Origin: an uncultured bacterium
GTDB taxonomy: Bacteria > Verrucomicrobiota > Lentisphaeria > Victivallales > Victivallaceae
Reading direction: 5' to 3'
Assembly: GCA_900551245.1 (NCBI GenBank)
Contig: URVC01000014.1
Coordinates: forward strand, 14,680 to 78,679
DNA length: 64,000 nucleotides
The notes below the pieces were generated by a model. It was not told the origin of the DNA and did not search any database. It saw nothing but the letters and a program-made list of their open reading frames with translations. The translations under genes and the position numbers were made by a program. Numbering within the stretch: the stretch's first letter is position 1; the number at the start of each line of letters is the position of its first letter. Of the stretch, positions 1 to 7,536 are shown in pieces.

Positions 1-247
1 CGACGAGGTCAACCTCGGTTACCAGCGGGTCGGCGCGGACATCGTTTCGACCGTCAACGGCGTGAAGATCACCTCGCTGCGCCAGCTCGCCTCGCTGATC
101 GACTCTCAGAAGGAGGGATTTCTCGAAATCGTCCTCCAGAACGGAATGCGGCTGGTCATGGACGTTTCCGGAATGCGCGAAGCGACGCCGCGGGTGATGC
201 ACCGCTACCGGATTCCGAGCGACCGGAGCAGCGATCTGAAGTCGTGA
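1..247 (+). CDS. C-terminal end of a PDZ-domain protein (partial)
   Basis: The reading frame is open from the first base and ends at TGA 245-247, so only the last 81 residues are present. The visible part reads like the second half of a PDZ domain: a GADIVSTVNGVKI segment is followed by a helix (SLRQLASLID) and a closing strand pair (FLEIVLQNGMRLVMDV). This matches the 'GDxIxxVNGxxV' signature of Deg/HtrA-type or site-2-protease-type PDZ domains. About 25 polar residues follow the domain. The catalytic part, if any, lies upstream of the window, so whether this is a protease cannot be judged. It converges on pheA with 71 nt between the stop codons. Confidence 0.7.
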   Translation, partial: DEVNLGYQRVGADIVSTVNGVKITSLRQLASLIDSQKEGFLEIVLQNGMRLVMDVSGMREATPRVMHRYRIPSDRSSDLKS

Positions 248-263
248 CTCCCCGGTTTCGCAG

Positions 264-304
264 AAAAAAAGCCGCCGTTTTCCCGATCAAGGAAGAACGG
301 CGGC
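264..304 (-). terminator. Rho-independent terminator of pheA
   Basis: A 9-bp GC-rich stem (GCCGCCGTT at 271-279 pairing with AACGGCGGC at 296-304) is followed on the minus strand by a run of seven T (264-270). It lies 15 nt past the pheA stop codon. Confidence 0.8.
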
Positions 305-318
305 CGAACTGTTTCTGC

Positions 319-1383
319 TCAGCTGATGACGCGCGGATAGCTGCCGAAGAGCTTGAAGAAGGAGCAGTCCTCCTTGAGTTCGGCGCAGGCGGCGGCGATG
401 TTGGGGTCCTGGCAGTGGCCGAGGATGTCGACGAAGAAGCAGTACTCCCAGTGGCCGCTCTTGAGCGGGCGGCTCTCGATCATAGTCATCGAAATGTTGT
501 GGTTGCGGAACGGCCGGAGCGCGTCGTAGAGGGCGCCGGCGCGGTCGTGCAGCGAGAAGCACAGACTGGTTTTGTCGTCGCCGCTGGGCTGGTTTTCATG
601 CTTGCCGATGACCAGGAAACGGGTGATGTTGCGGGCGTTGTCCTCGATGTTTTCGGCGACGATCGGCAGATCGGTGTGATCTGCGGCGAGTCTTCCGGCG
701 ATGGCGGCGGCTTCGGTTTCCCGCTCCGCCAGCTCGATGGCGCGGACGGTACTGGTCACCTCGATGAAGGTGGCGTTGCGCAGATTGGCCTGCAGATATT
801 CACGGCACTGGCCGAGCGGCTGCGGATGACTGTAGACGCAGCGGATTTCCGGGAGCGGGCTGGCGCTGTAGAGCAGCTGGTGGATCGGCAGATTGAATTC
901 CGCGACGATCCGCACCGAGGAGCTGGTCAGCGAATCCAGCGTCGGATTGACCACCCCTTCGGTGGTGTTCTCGACCGGGACCATTCCGTAATCGGCCCGC
1001 CCGGTTTCGACGGCGCCGAAGACGTCGGCGATGGCGGCCGCCGGCTGAAGCAGGACTCCGCGGCCGAACTTCTCCAGCGCGGCCTGGTGGGAGAAGGTCC
1101 CCTCCGGCCCGAGGAAGGCAACGGAGAGGGGGCGTTCCAGCTTGATGGAGGCGGACATGATTTCGCGGTAGATCGCCAGCAGCGAATCGCGGTCGAGCGG
1201 TCCGTCGTTGAGAGAGGCGAGTCGTTCGAGGAGTGCGCGTTCCCGTTCCGGCACATAGATCGGCTGGTTGTTCTTCATTTTCCACTCGCCGATCTCCTTG
1301 GCGAGTCTGCATCGTTCGTTGAGCATCCGGACGATATCCTGATCAATTGCGTCAATGCCGGCTCTGAGTTTTTCAATATCCAT
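319..1383 (-). CDS. pheA: Bifunctional chorismate mutase / prephenate dehydratase (P-protein)
   Basis: This enzyme converts chorismate to prephenate and then to phenylpyruvate in phenylalanine synthesis, in the cytoplasm. The 354-residue protein has an AroQ-type chorismate mutase domain (about 1-82), a prephenate dehydratase domain (about 86-265, starting VAFLGPEGTFSHQAA) and a C-terminal ACT domain (about 271-354). The ACT domain keeps the GALYDAL and ESRP motifs that bind phenylalanine in the family, so feedback inhibition is likely. The start is ATG 1383, where the mutase homology begins. A longer upstream frame exists but has no family similarity. It is transcribed alone and ends in a strong terminator. 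Confidence 0.95.
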   Translation of the reverse strand: MDIEKLRAGIDAIDQDIVRMLNERCRLAKEIGEWKMKNNQPIYVPERERALLERLASLNDGPLDRDSLLAIYREIMSASIKLERPLSVAFLGPEGTFSHQAALEKFGRGVLLQPAAAIADVFGAVETGRADYGMVPVENTTEGVVNPTLDSLTSSSVRIVAEFNLPIHQLLYSASPLPEIRCVYSHPQPLGQCREYLQANLRNATFIEVTSTVRAIELAERETEAAAIAGRLAADHTDLPIVAENIEDNARNITRFLVIGKHENQPSGDDKTSLCFSLHDRAGALYDALRPFRNHNISMTMIESRPLKSGHWEYCFFVDILGHCQDPNIAAACAELKEDCSFFKLFGSYPRVIS

Positions 1384-1451
1384 TCGCACAACTCTCTCTG
1401 GTTTTTTTGCAAATAACTCCACCCCGGTAGCGGAACACGTCAAAACGGGGG

Positions 1452-1480
1452 TTGAATTAATAGAGTTGGCAATGTACTTT
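1452..1480 (+). promoter_or_regulatory. Possible sigma70-type promoter for the lipoprotein gene at 1508
   Basis: TTGAAT at 1452-1457 is followed after 17 nt by TACTTT at 1475-1480. The -10 match is weak; position about 30 nt before the start codon supports it. Confidence 0.3.
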
Positions 1481-1507
1481 ATTTCAATGGTTAAATGGAG
1501 CAAACCG

Positions 1508-2566
1508 ATGTTTTTTTTGAAAAATTTTTTCTGTGCCGCGGGTTTTCTGGTTTTTGCGGCGGGTTGTTCGACGCCGGAACCGGCGCTGCAGCGGTTCGAT
1601 TCGTCGCGTCTGGCGCCGCCGGAAGTGGAGCGGGAACGGGCCGAACAGCTCAGCCGCAATCTGGCGCCCTGCCGCATCCGGGCCGCGGTGATGGCCGCCG
1701 ACAAGTTCTACCGGGAGGACCTCACCGCGCCGGAAGAGTTTGTCGAACGGGTCCGGCTCTTCGGCTTCAACCGCATCTACCTGGTGCTGGAGGATGTTTC
1801 GGCGCTCGATGACCGGCTCCGCGGTTTCCTGCGGGCGGCGGGGAACGCGGGGCTCCCGGTCGAACCGGTGATCCGGCAGGTGGATTTCCTCTACTCCTTC
1901 CGCGGGAATGCGTTTCTCCGGGAGTTTCGCTCCGGGAGCGTCACGCTCTCGAAGATGGCGGAGGCGCTGGTCGAATTCAACCGCGAACAGCCGGACGGGG
2001 CGAAATTTGCCGGCGCAGTGGTGGAGATTTCACCGCATCTCTTTACGATCAACAACTTCCGTCGCCCGAAAAATCTTCTCTACGCCTGGAGCGAACAGAC
2101 CTGGGGCCCGGGGATGGACAACGACATGATGATGAAGGCAACCATCGCCGAACTCAAGGAGATCGCCGCGATTCTGACGCCGCTCCCGCTCACTGTGAGC
2201 GTGCCGGACTTCTACCATGAACTGGCGCAGCAGAAGAAACTTACCGTGGGGGATGTCAACGACTTTCTGGCGGTGATGCCGCAGCATCCGGCCGTGCTGC
2301 TGCAGGACAGCGGCAACAAACCGAGCGAGGCGCTCGAGATGGTCGAAAACGAGCTGGCCGCGGCCAAAGTGGCGGACAGTGTGGTGGTCGGCATCAACCT
2401 GGCGAATCACACTTCGGTGACGGAGGGGGCCTTCCGCCGCCGGAACTGGCAGGATTTCAGCCGGGCGATGGGGTACCTGGTGAAAAAATGGAAGGAGTTC
2501 CCCGCGTTCGCCGGCGTGGCGATCGGTCCGTTTCTGCGGCTGGAACTCATTCAGGAGGAGGAGTGA
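1508..2566 (+). CDS. Predicted lipoprotein, unknown function
   Basis: The 352-residue protein starts at ATG 1508, seven nt after a GGAG ribosome-binding site. It opens with a lipoprotein signal peptide (FFLKNFF, a hydrophobic stretch, then FAAGC as lipobox), so it should be anchored in a membrane facing the periplasm. The mature part has alternating strand and helix patterns (RIYLVLEDV, FAGAVVEISP, LTVSVPDFY, SVVVGINLAN, FAGVAIGPFL). These resemble a beta/alpha-barrel of the glycosidase or polysaccharide-deacetylase kind, but I recognise no catalytic signature and assign no enzyme. nrdR follows after 3 nt, which suggests co-transcription. Confidence 0.75.
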   Translation: MFFLKNFFCAAGFLVFAAGCSTPEPALQRFDSSRLAPPEVERERAEQLSRNLAPCRIRAAVMAADKFYREDLTAPEEFVERVRLFGFNRIYLVLEDVSALDDRLRGFLRAAGNAGLPVEPVIRQVDFLYSFRGNAFLREFRSGSVTLSKMAEALVEFNREQPDGAKFAGAVVEISPHLFTINNFRRPKNLLYAWSEQTWGPGMDNDMMMKATIAELKEIAAILTPLPLTVSVPDFYHELAQQKKLTVGDVNDFLAVMPQHPAVLLQDSGNKPSEALEMVENELAAAKVADSVVVGINLANHTSVTEGAFRRRNWQDFSRAMGYLVKKWKEFPAFAGVAIGPFLRLELIQEEE

Positions 2567-2569
2567 ACC

Positions 2570-3016
2570 ATGCGTTGTCCGAAGTGCGGCTGTCTCGATG
2601 ACAAGGTGATTGATTCGCGGGTGGTGAGGGATGGCGCCGCTGTGCGCCGCCGCCGCGAGTGCCTCTCCTGCTCCTGTCGCTACACGACGATCGAGGGAAT
2701 CATTCCGGAAGAGCTCAAGGTGATCAAGCGCAATTCGGTGCGGGAGGATTTCGACCGCGACAAACTGCGGCGCGGAATCGCCAACGCCTGCTACAAGCGG
2801 CCGGTCAGTCCGGATGAGATCGACCGGATTGTCGAGGATCTTTCCGCCTCGATTCTGCGGGATTTCGACAAGGAGGTGGCGAGTTCCGAGATCGGCACGC
2901 GGGTGATGAACCTTCTCCGCAGCGTCGATCAGGTCGCCTACGTCCGGTTCGCCTCGGTCTACCGGAAGTTCAAGGATGTCGAAGAGTTCATCGAAGAGAT
3001 CCGCGCCCTCAAATGA
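2570..3016 (+). CDS. nrdR: Transcriptional repressor NrdR
   Basis: NrdR senses ATP/dATP and represses ribonucleotide reductase genes. The 148-residue protein has the expected zinc ribbon (Cys3, Cys6, Cys31, Cys34) followed by an ATP-cone domain beginning with LKVIKRNSVREDFDRDKLRRGI. Length and order match the family exactly. The ATG at 2570 is three nt after the upstream stop, and GGAGGAG lies just before that stop. The downstream methyltransferase begins 20 nt later, so lipoprotein, nrdR and methyltransferase are likely one transcript. No ribonucleotide reductase gene is in the window. Confidence 0.95.
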   Translation: MRCPKCGCLDDKVIDSRVVRDGAAVRRRRECLSCSCRYTTIEGIIPEELKVIKRNSVREDFDRDKLRRGIANACYKRPVSPDEIDRIVEDLSASILRDFDKEVASSEIGTRVMNLLRSVDQVAYVRFASVYRKFKDVEEFIEEIRALK

Positions 3017-3035
3017 CGCGGATGGAGGTTGTGTT

Positions 3036-4229
3036 GTGAGTGAATCTGTTTTGAAACTTCATCCGGGGCGCGAGAAGTCGCTGCGCCGCCGCCATGCCTG
3101 GATCTTTTCCGGCGCCGTCGCCGAACTCTCCGGGAATCCCGTTCCCGGGGAAACCGTCACCGTCGTCGACAGCAGCGGCCGTTTTCTTGCCCGCGCCGCC
3201 TGGTCGCCCGATTCGCAGCTGGTCGCGCGGGTCTGGAGCTTCGATGAGAACGAAGCGGTCGACGACGCCTTTTTCGCGCGGAAGATCCGCCGGGCGATTG
3301 AATTCCGCCGGTTTCTCGGCTATGACGATCCCGAAGGGGGGTGCCGCCTGATCTTCTCGGAGGCGGACGAGCTGCCGGGGCTGGTGGTGGACCGCTACGG
3401 GGAGTTTCTGGTGATGCAGGTGCTGAGCGCCGGCGTGGAGTTCCACCGCGACCGGATTGTACGGCTGCTGGCGGAGACCACCGGCGCGCGGGGGATCTTC
3501 GAGCGTTCCGACGTCGGCATCCGCGCCCGCGAGGGGCTCGCCGGCCGGACCGGGCTGCTCTACGGGGAACAGCCGCCCAACCCGGTCATCATCCGGGAGA
3601 ACGGCGCCCGGTATGCGGTGGACATCCGCCACGGGCAGAAGAGCGGATTCTACTTCGACCAGCGGCTTTCGCGCGAAGTGGTTGCGCAGTTCGCCGCCGG
3701 GCGGAGCGTGTTGAACGCCTTCTCCTACACCGGAGCGTTCGCGGTGACGGCGCTGCTGGCCGGGGCGGAACATGTGATCAACGTGGATTCTTCGGCCCCC
3801 GCCCTGCGGCAGGCGGCCCACAATCTTGAGATGAACCACATTGCGCCGGACCGGTTCGAGAACCTCACCGCCGACGTCTTCGAAACGTTGCGGAAATTCT
3901 CCGCCGAAGGGCGCCGGTTCGACATGGTGATTCTCGACCCGCCGAAATTCATCGAGTCGAAGCGGGTGCTGATGCAGGGGAGCCGCGCCTATCAGGACAT
4001 CGCCCGGCTCGGATTCCGGTTGCTCAATCCCGGCGGACTGCTGGTGAACTTCTCCTGTTCCGGGCTGATGACGCCGGAGCTTTTCCAGAAGATCACCGCC
4101 GATGCGGCGGTGGAGGCAGGGGTGCACGGCGTCATCTGCCGCCGCCTCGAGCAGAGCCCGGACCATCCGGTGTCGCTCGCCGTTCCGGAGGGATTCTATC
4201 TGAAGGGACTGGTCACCCGGATCGACTGA
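3036..4229 (+). CDS. rlmI: Class I SAM-dependent rRNA large-subunit methyltransferase (RlmI family)
   Basis: RlmI-family enzymes make 5-methylcytosine in 23S rRNA (C1962 in E. coli). The 397-residue product (E. coli RlmI has 396) starts with a PUA-like RNA-binding domain (LKLHPGREKSLRRRHAWIFSG) and continues with a Rossmann methyltransferase domain. That domain carries NAFSYTGAFAV for SAM binding, DPPKF, and a NFSCSG loop that holds the catalytic cysteine. I chose GTG 3036 because GGAGG sits at 3024-3028 with a 7-nt spacer and homology begins there. An intrinsic terminator follows within 20 nt. The exact target base is inferred from the family. Confidence 0.88.
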   Translation: MSESVLKLHPGREKSLRRRHAWIFSGAVAELSGNPVPGETVTVVDSSGRFLARAAWSPDSQLVARVWSFDENEAVDDAFFARKIRRAIEFRRFLGYDDPEGGCRLIFSEADELPGLVVDRYGEFLVMQVLSAGVEFHRDRIVRLLAETTGARGIFERSDVGIRAREGLAGRTGLLYGEQPPNPVIIRENGARYAVDIRHGQKSGFYFDQRLSREVVAQFAAGRSVLNAFSYTGAFAVTALLAGAEHVINVDSSAPALRQAAHNLEMNHIAPDRFENLTADVFETLRKFSAEGRRFDMVILDPPKFIESKRVLMQGSRAYQDIARLGFRLLNPGGLLVNFSCSGLMTPELFQKITADAAVEAGVHGVICRRLEQSPDHPVSLAVPEGFYLKGLVTRID

Positions 4230-4246
4230 GAAGATACGGCACCATG

Positions 4247-4290
4247 AAAAAAACCTCCCGGAACCGGAGCGGTTGCGGGAGGTTTTTCTT
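4247..4290. terminator. Bidirectional intrinsic terminator
   Basis: The arms AACCTCCCG (4252-4260) and CGGGAGGTT (4276-4284) form a stem flanked by an A run on one side (4247-4253) and a T run on the other (4283-4287). It separates the convergent methyltransferase and peroxiredoxin genes and can serve both. Confidence 0.85.
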
Positions 4291-4304
4291 GGGTATGCGG
4301 GAAA

Positions 4305-4892
4305 TTACTTCTCGTGTTTGGCGAGGTAATCGGCGACGCCGACCGCGGTGGGTTTCAGCCCTTCGGAGCCGTCCTGCCAGTTGGCCGGGCAGACTTCGCC
4401 GTACTTTTCGGTGAACTGCAGCGCCTTGACCACGCGGAGCACCTCTTCGACGTTGCGGCCGAGCGGCAGGTCGTTGACGGTCTCATGCCGCACGACGCCC
4501 TCGCGGTCGATCAGGAAGAGGCCGCGGAGCGCGACCGAGTTGTTGAGCAAAATGCCGTAGCTGCGGCTGATCTCCTTGGTGAAGTCCGACACCATCGGGT
4601 AGCGGAGCTTGCCGACGCCGCCCTTGCTGCGTTCGGTGGTCTTCCAGGCGTAGTGGCTGTACTCGGAGTCGACCGAGACCGACACGAGTTCGGTGTTCAG
4701 CGCACGGAACTTCTCGATGGAGTTGTCGAATGCGACAAGCTCGGTCGGGCAGACGAACGTGAAGTCCATCGGGTAGAAGAAGAGGACGACATATTTGCCC
4801 CGGAGACTGGAAAGGGTAAAATCCTCGATGCAGTTATCCGGCATGACAGCCTTGGCGGTAAAATCCGGTGCAAGTGTTGCGACAAGTGACAT
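4305..4892 (-). CDS. Typical 2-Cys peroxiredoxin (AhpC/Prx1 type)
   Basis: This thiol peroxidase reduces hydrogen peroxide and organic hydroperoxides in the cytoplasm. The 195-residue protein has the peroxidatic Cys48 in DFTFVCPTE and the resolving Cys168 in GEVCPANW, the layout of the Prx1/AhpC subfamily. The GGVG motif is present; the tail ends YLAKHEK rather than in a longer YF helix. I chose ATG 4892 because AAGGAG sits just upstream and the fold starts there. It is a single-gene unit with its own promoter. No AhpF or thioredoxin reductase is adjacent, so the electron donor is not shown here. Confidence 0.93.
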   Translation of the reverse strand: MSLVATLAPDFTAKAVMPDNCIEDFTLSSLRGKYVVLFFYPMDFTFVCPTELVAFDNSIEKFRALNTELVSVSVDSEYSHYAWKTTERSKGGVGKLRYPMVSDFTKEISRSYGILLNNSVALRGLFLIDREGVVRHETVNDLPLGRNVEEVLRVVKALQFTEKYGEVCPANWQDGSEGLKPTAVGVADYLAKHEK

Positions 4893-4948
4893 GATTGCTT
4901 TCTCCTTACTGTTATTGCAGGCGGTACTCCCCCGCTGCTGCATTTCTG

Positions 4949-4978
4949 ATAATAGATACTCTTTTTGAAAAAAGTCAA
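4949..4978 (-). promoter_or_regulatory. Sigma70-type promoter of the peroxiredoxin gene
   Basis: On the minus strand TTGACT (4973-4978) and TATTAT (4949-4954) are separated by 18 nt. The start codon is about 55 nt downstream. Confidence 0.6.
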
Positions 4979-5008
4979 GGTTAGTCCGATCGAATTTTGC
5001 ATTCCCGA

Positions 5009-5037
5009 TTGACAAAGCGGCGGAAAAGCCGTATACT
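5009..5037 (+). promoter_or_regulatory. Near-consensus sigma70 promoter of the trypsin-like protease gene
   Basis: TTGACA (5009-5014) and TATACT (5032-5037) are spaced by exactly 17 nt. The start codon is 41 nt downstream of the -10 box. Confidence 0.75.
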
Positions 5038-5077
5038 ATGCCGGAAATATCGTCTCGGTAACTGGAGGAATGCAGGA

Positions 5078-6088
5078 ATGTGGTTTTTGCGATACGCGGC
5101 GGCCGTTGCAGCGTGGGCCGTCTGGGGAGTATGGGCGGCGCCGGAGCTGGCGGTGGAGGGGGGATGCCTCACCGGCCGGGGTGCGGTATTCCGGGCGGAA
5201 GATGCGACGCTGGTCGCCACCGCCGCCCACGTGCTGCTGGAGAATCCGGACCTGATGTTGCGGGATGAATCCGGCCACGCCTTTCCCATCCGGGTGCTGG
5301 AGTTCGCCCCCGACCGGGATCTTGTGCTGCTGGAGGCGGATCTGCCGGAAAAATACCGGCAATATGACGGAAAAACGACGGCGGTTGCTCCGGGGGATTC
5401 TCTCCGGTACGGAACTCGTTCCGGCCGTTGCGAAAGCGTCGAACCGACCCGGCTGATCTGCCGCGGAATTCCGGTGAAACGGGGGGATTCCGGCGGGGCG
5501 GTGACCGGTCGTGACGGGCGGCTGACCGCCGTGGTCCGCGGCATTCTCGCCGGCTCTCCGGAGATGACCGAAGCGGTCCGGGTGGACAACTACCAACGCA
5601 GTTCGCGGGAGAGGATCGGCATCGCCCGGTTTTCCGAGTGGCAGCGCGGCTATCTGGAACTCAAACAGTGGAACTCCCGTCTGGTGGATGCGGTCAAACA
5701 GCTCTCCGGCAAACCGCTGCGACGGCGCGGCGCGGAGCTGTTGCGGGAACTGCCGGAGACGGCTCCGGTCGGCGTGGAGGCGCTCGACCGGCTCCGCAAC
5801 CGCGAAGCGTTCCGGGCCTGCCGTGCCGCCGCCTGGCTCGGCTTGTCGCCGCGCGGCGAAGAGCTGGAAGTCTGGGAGCCGTTCTCCGTCGAGGCCTGGG
5901 CCGCTCTGGTGGAAAACGGCGGCGCGCCGGAGATTGAGCGCAGCGGTTCGAACTGGGGAATCCGCGGCTGGCGGGAGGAGTCCGGGCGCATGCGCTGGGC
6001 GCTCTTCTGCGCCGAGGGGCTGTTCGCCGGCAAGATTCTCGTCTCCCCCGGGCGCCGGACGCCGGAGGCGAAACGGAACCGGCCGTAA
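5078..6088 (+). CDS. Secreted trypsin-like serine protease
   Basis: The 336-residue protein has an N-terminal signal sequence (about 1-21, ending VWAAPE) and a chymotrypsin/trypsin-like fold. The catalytic triad is readable as His51 (ATAAHVLL), Asp81 (DRDLVLL) and Ser138 (RGDSGGAV). About 180 residues follow the Ser loop, with no PDZ domain; this part looks helical (WNSRLVDAVKQLSGKPLRRRGAELL) and unlike any domain I know. ATG 5078 is preceded by GGAGG at 5064-5068 and by a near-consensus promoter. It should act outside the cytoplasmic membrane. The substrate is unknown. Confidence 0.8.
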   Translation: MWFLRYAAAVAAWAVWGVWAAPELAVEGGCLTGRGAVFRAEDATLVATAAHVLLENPDLMLRDESGHAFPIRVLEFAPDRDLVLLEADLPEKYRQYDGKTTAVAPGDSLRYGTRSGRCESVEPTRLICRGIPVKRGDSGGAVTGRDGRLTAVVRGILAGSPEMTEAVRVDNYQRSSRERIGIARFSEWQRGYLELKQWNSRLVDAVKQLSGKPLRRRGAELLRELPETAPVGVEALDRLRNREAFRACRAAAWLGLSPRGEELEVWEPFSVEAWAALVENGGAPEIERSGSNWGIRGWREESGRMRWALFCAEGLFAGKILVSPGRRTPEAKRNRP

Positions 6089-6092
6089 CGCG

Positions 6093-7484
6093 TCATTTTT
6101 CCGTTATTTTTCCGTCATTTCCCTTTTTTCTGCTCAGAAAGTGGCGGATTGCCGGAAATGCCAATGCGGCGGCGACCGCCATCGCCGGCAGGGCCGGCAG
6201 CTGGTAGCGCGGCACGGTCACCGGGCCGGGGAGGAAAAAGTAGTATTCGACGAAGGCGAGAAAGACCAGCAGCGAAAACCAGCGCCTCTTCCAGTTCCAC
6301 ACCGCGATGCCGAGCCAGACCGCCGTTCCCAGATAGAGCGCCATCGTCAGCGCCAGCAGGGGCAGCAGCAGCAAAGGCAGCCAGAGACGGCCGTCGAAAT
6401 AGTGGTTGACGGCGGCGAAGAGTCCCTGCTTCTGGAGCACGTTCATCGTGCCGCGGTCCGACCGGGTCGCGCCGAGCAGTTCGAAGAATCCCGGGGCGTC
6501 GGGCAGCAGGATGTGCGGCCGGAAGTGCTGCGGCAGCCAGGCGAGGGGGTGGGCGAAAATCAGCGCTTTGAACTGTTTCAGCCGGTAGTCCACCCGGCTC
6601 GCCTCGTCCGGAAATCTTTCGTGGTCGGCGAAGCGCTGCTCCAGTTCGGCGAGGATCTTCGCCTTTTCGAATTCGTAGGAGGTGCCGTTGACCTTCGCCA
6701 GCAGCATCGCCCCGTTCTGATGGAGCATCGCCCCGGTGTTGGTGTCGATGCAGAATCCGGCGCCGAGCCGGGCGTTGCGCCACATCCACGGCGTCAGAAC
6801 CGCGGCGAAGAGCAGTGCCGCCGCCGCGCCGGTCCACAGCTTCTGCCGCCATCCGGGCGCCGGGGCGGTGAAGAGCAGCACCAGCGCCGGGAGAATCCAC
6901 ACCGAATTGATCGGCCGGATCAGCGCGCCGAGCGCGGCGAAGAGGATGCACCAGAGGAAATCAGCCACCCGGCCGCGCCGCAGAAAGCGGATGAAGCAGT
7001 AGAACTGCACTGCCGCGGTGAACGCCAGCAGAGTGTCGGAGAGCAGCATCGGCGCCTGCGCCATCATCGTGAGGTTGAAGAGCACCAGACCGGCGGCGAT
7101 CTCCCCGGTGCGTCTGCTGCCGAGTTCGCACCCGGCCAGCCAGATTGGAATCGCCGCCGCCGTGCTGATGAGAATGAGCACCACGGCCAGCGCGCCGTTG
7201 TTCCCGAGGCCGAAGAGCCGGTAGCAGAGGGCCGCCAGAACCGGGAAGCCGGGGGCGCGGACCGCGGAGGGCTCTCCGCCGGGCGCGTCGAGAAAGCGGC
7301 CCGATTCGGCCAGCGCCAGCGCCGGACCGAGGTAGCCGGAGCTGTCCGGGCGGGAGAAGCGTTCGGTCGGATCCGTCAGCAGACCGGGCAGGGCGAGGCA
7401 GAGCCGTGCCGCCAGCCCGGCGGCAAGAAGCAGCAGGAGAATCCGGTTCTCCCGCAGAAATCGATGGATCTTTTCAAAATTCAT
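6093..7484 (-). CDS. Polytopic membrane glycosyltransferase, GT39/PMT-like
   Basis: The 463-residue protein has about ten hydrophobic segments and begins, after one helix, with a periplasmic loop carrying RPDSSGYLGPALALAESG. This is typical of the ArnT/PMT-like GT-C fold, where acidic residues in the first loop bind the lipid-linked sugar. The arginine-rich motif ALIRPINSVWILP in mid-protein also fits. Such enzymes move a sugar from a polyprenyl-phosphate donor onto protein or lipid in the periplasm. It lies 52 nt after a second membrane protein on the same strand and converges with the protease gene, leaving 4 nt between the stops. Donor and acceptor are unknown. Confidence 0.75.
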   Translation of the reverse strand: MNFEKIHRFLRENRILLLLLAAGLAARLCLALPGLLTDPTERFSRPDSSGYLGPALALAESGRFLDAPGGEPSAVRAPGFPVLAALCYRLFGLGNNGALAVVLILISTAAAIPIWLAGCELGSRRTGEIAAGLVLFNLTMMAQAPMLLSDTLLAFTAAVQFYCFIRFLRRGRVADFLWCILFAALGALIRPINSVWILPALVLLFTAPAPGWRQKLWTGAAAALLFAAVLTPWMWRNARLGAGFCIDTNTGAMLHQNGAMLLAKVNGTSYEFEKAKILAELEQRFADHERFPDEASRVDYRLKQFKALIFAHPLAWLPQHFRPHILLPDAPGFFELLGATRSDRGTMNVLQKQGLFAAVNHYFDGRLWLPLLLLPLLALTMALYLGTAVWLGIAVWNWKRRWFSLLVFLAFVEYYFFLPGPVTVPRYQLPALPAMAVAAALAFPAIRHFLSRKKGNDGKITEK

Positions 7485-7536
7485 GCCTACAAGGTACTCC
7501 CTTTCCGGAAAAAGTCAAGCCGGGAAGAGTGTTCCA

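Noticed and set aside
1384..1704. N-terminal extension of PheA
   Set aside because: It reads antisense through the start of the lipoprotein gene and precedes the known first residues of the chorismate mutase domain.
4893..5015. N-terminal extension of the peroxiredoxin
   Set aside because: It runs through the promoter and ribosome-binding site; family homology begins at ATG 4892.
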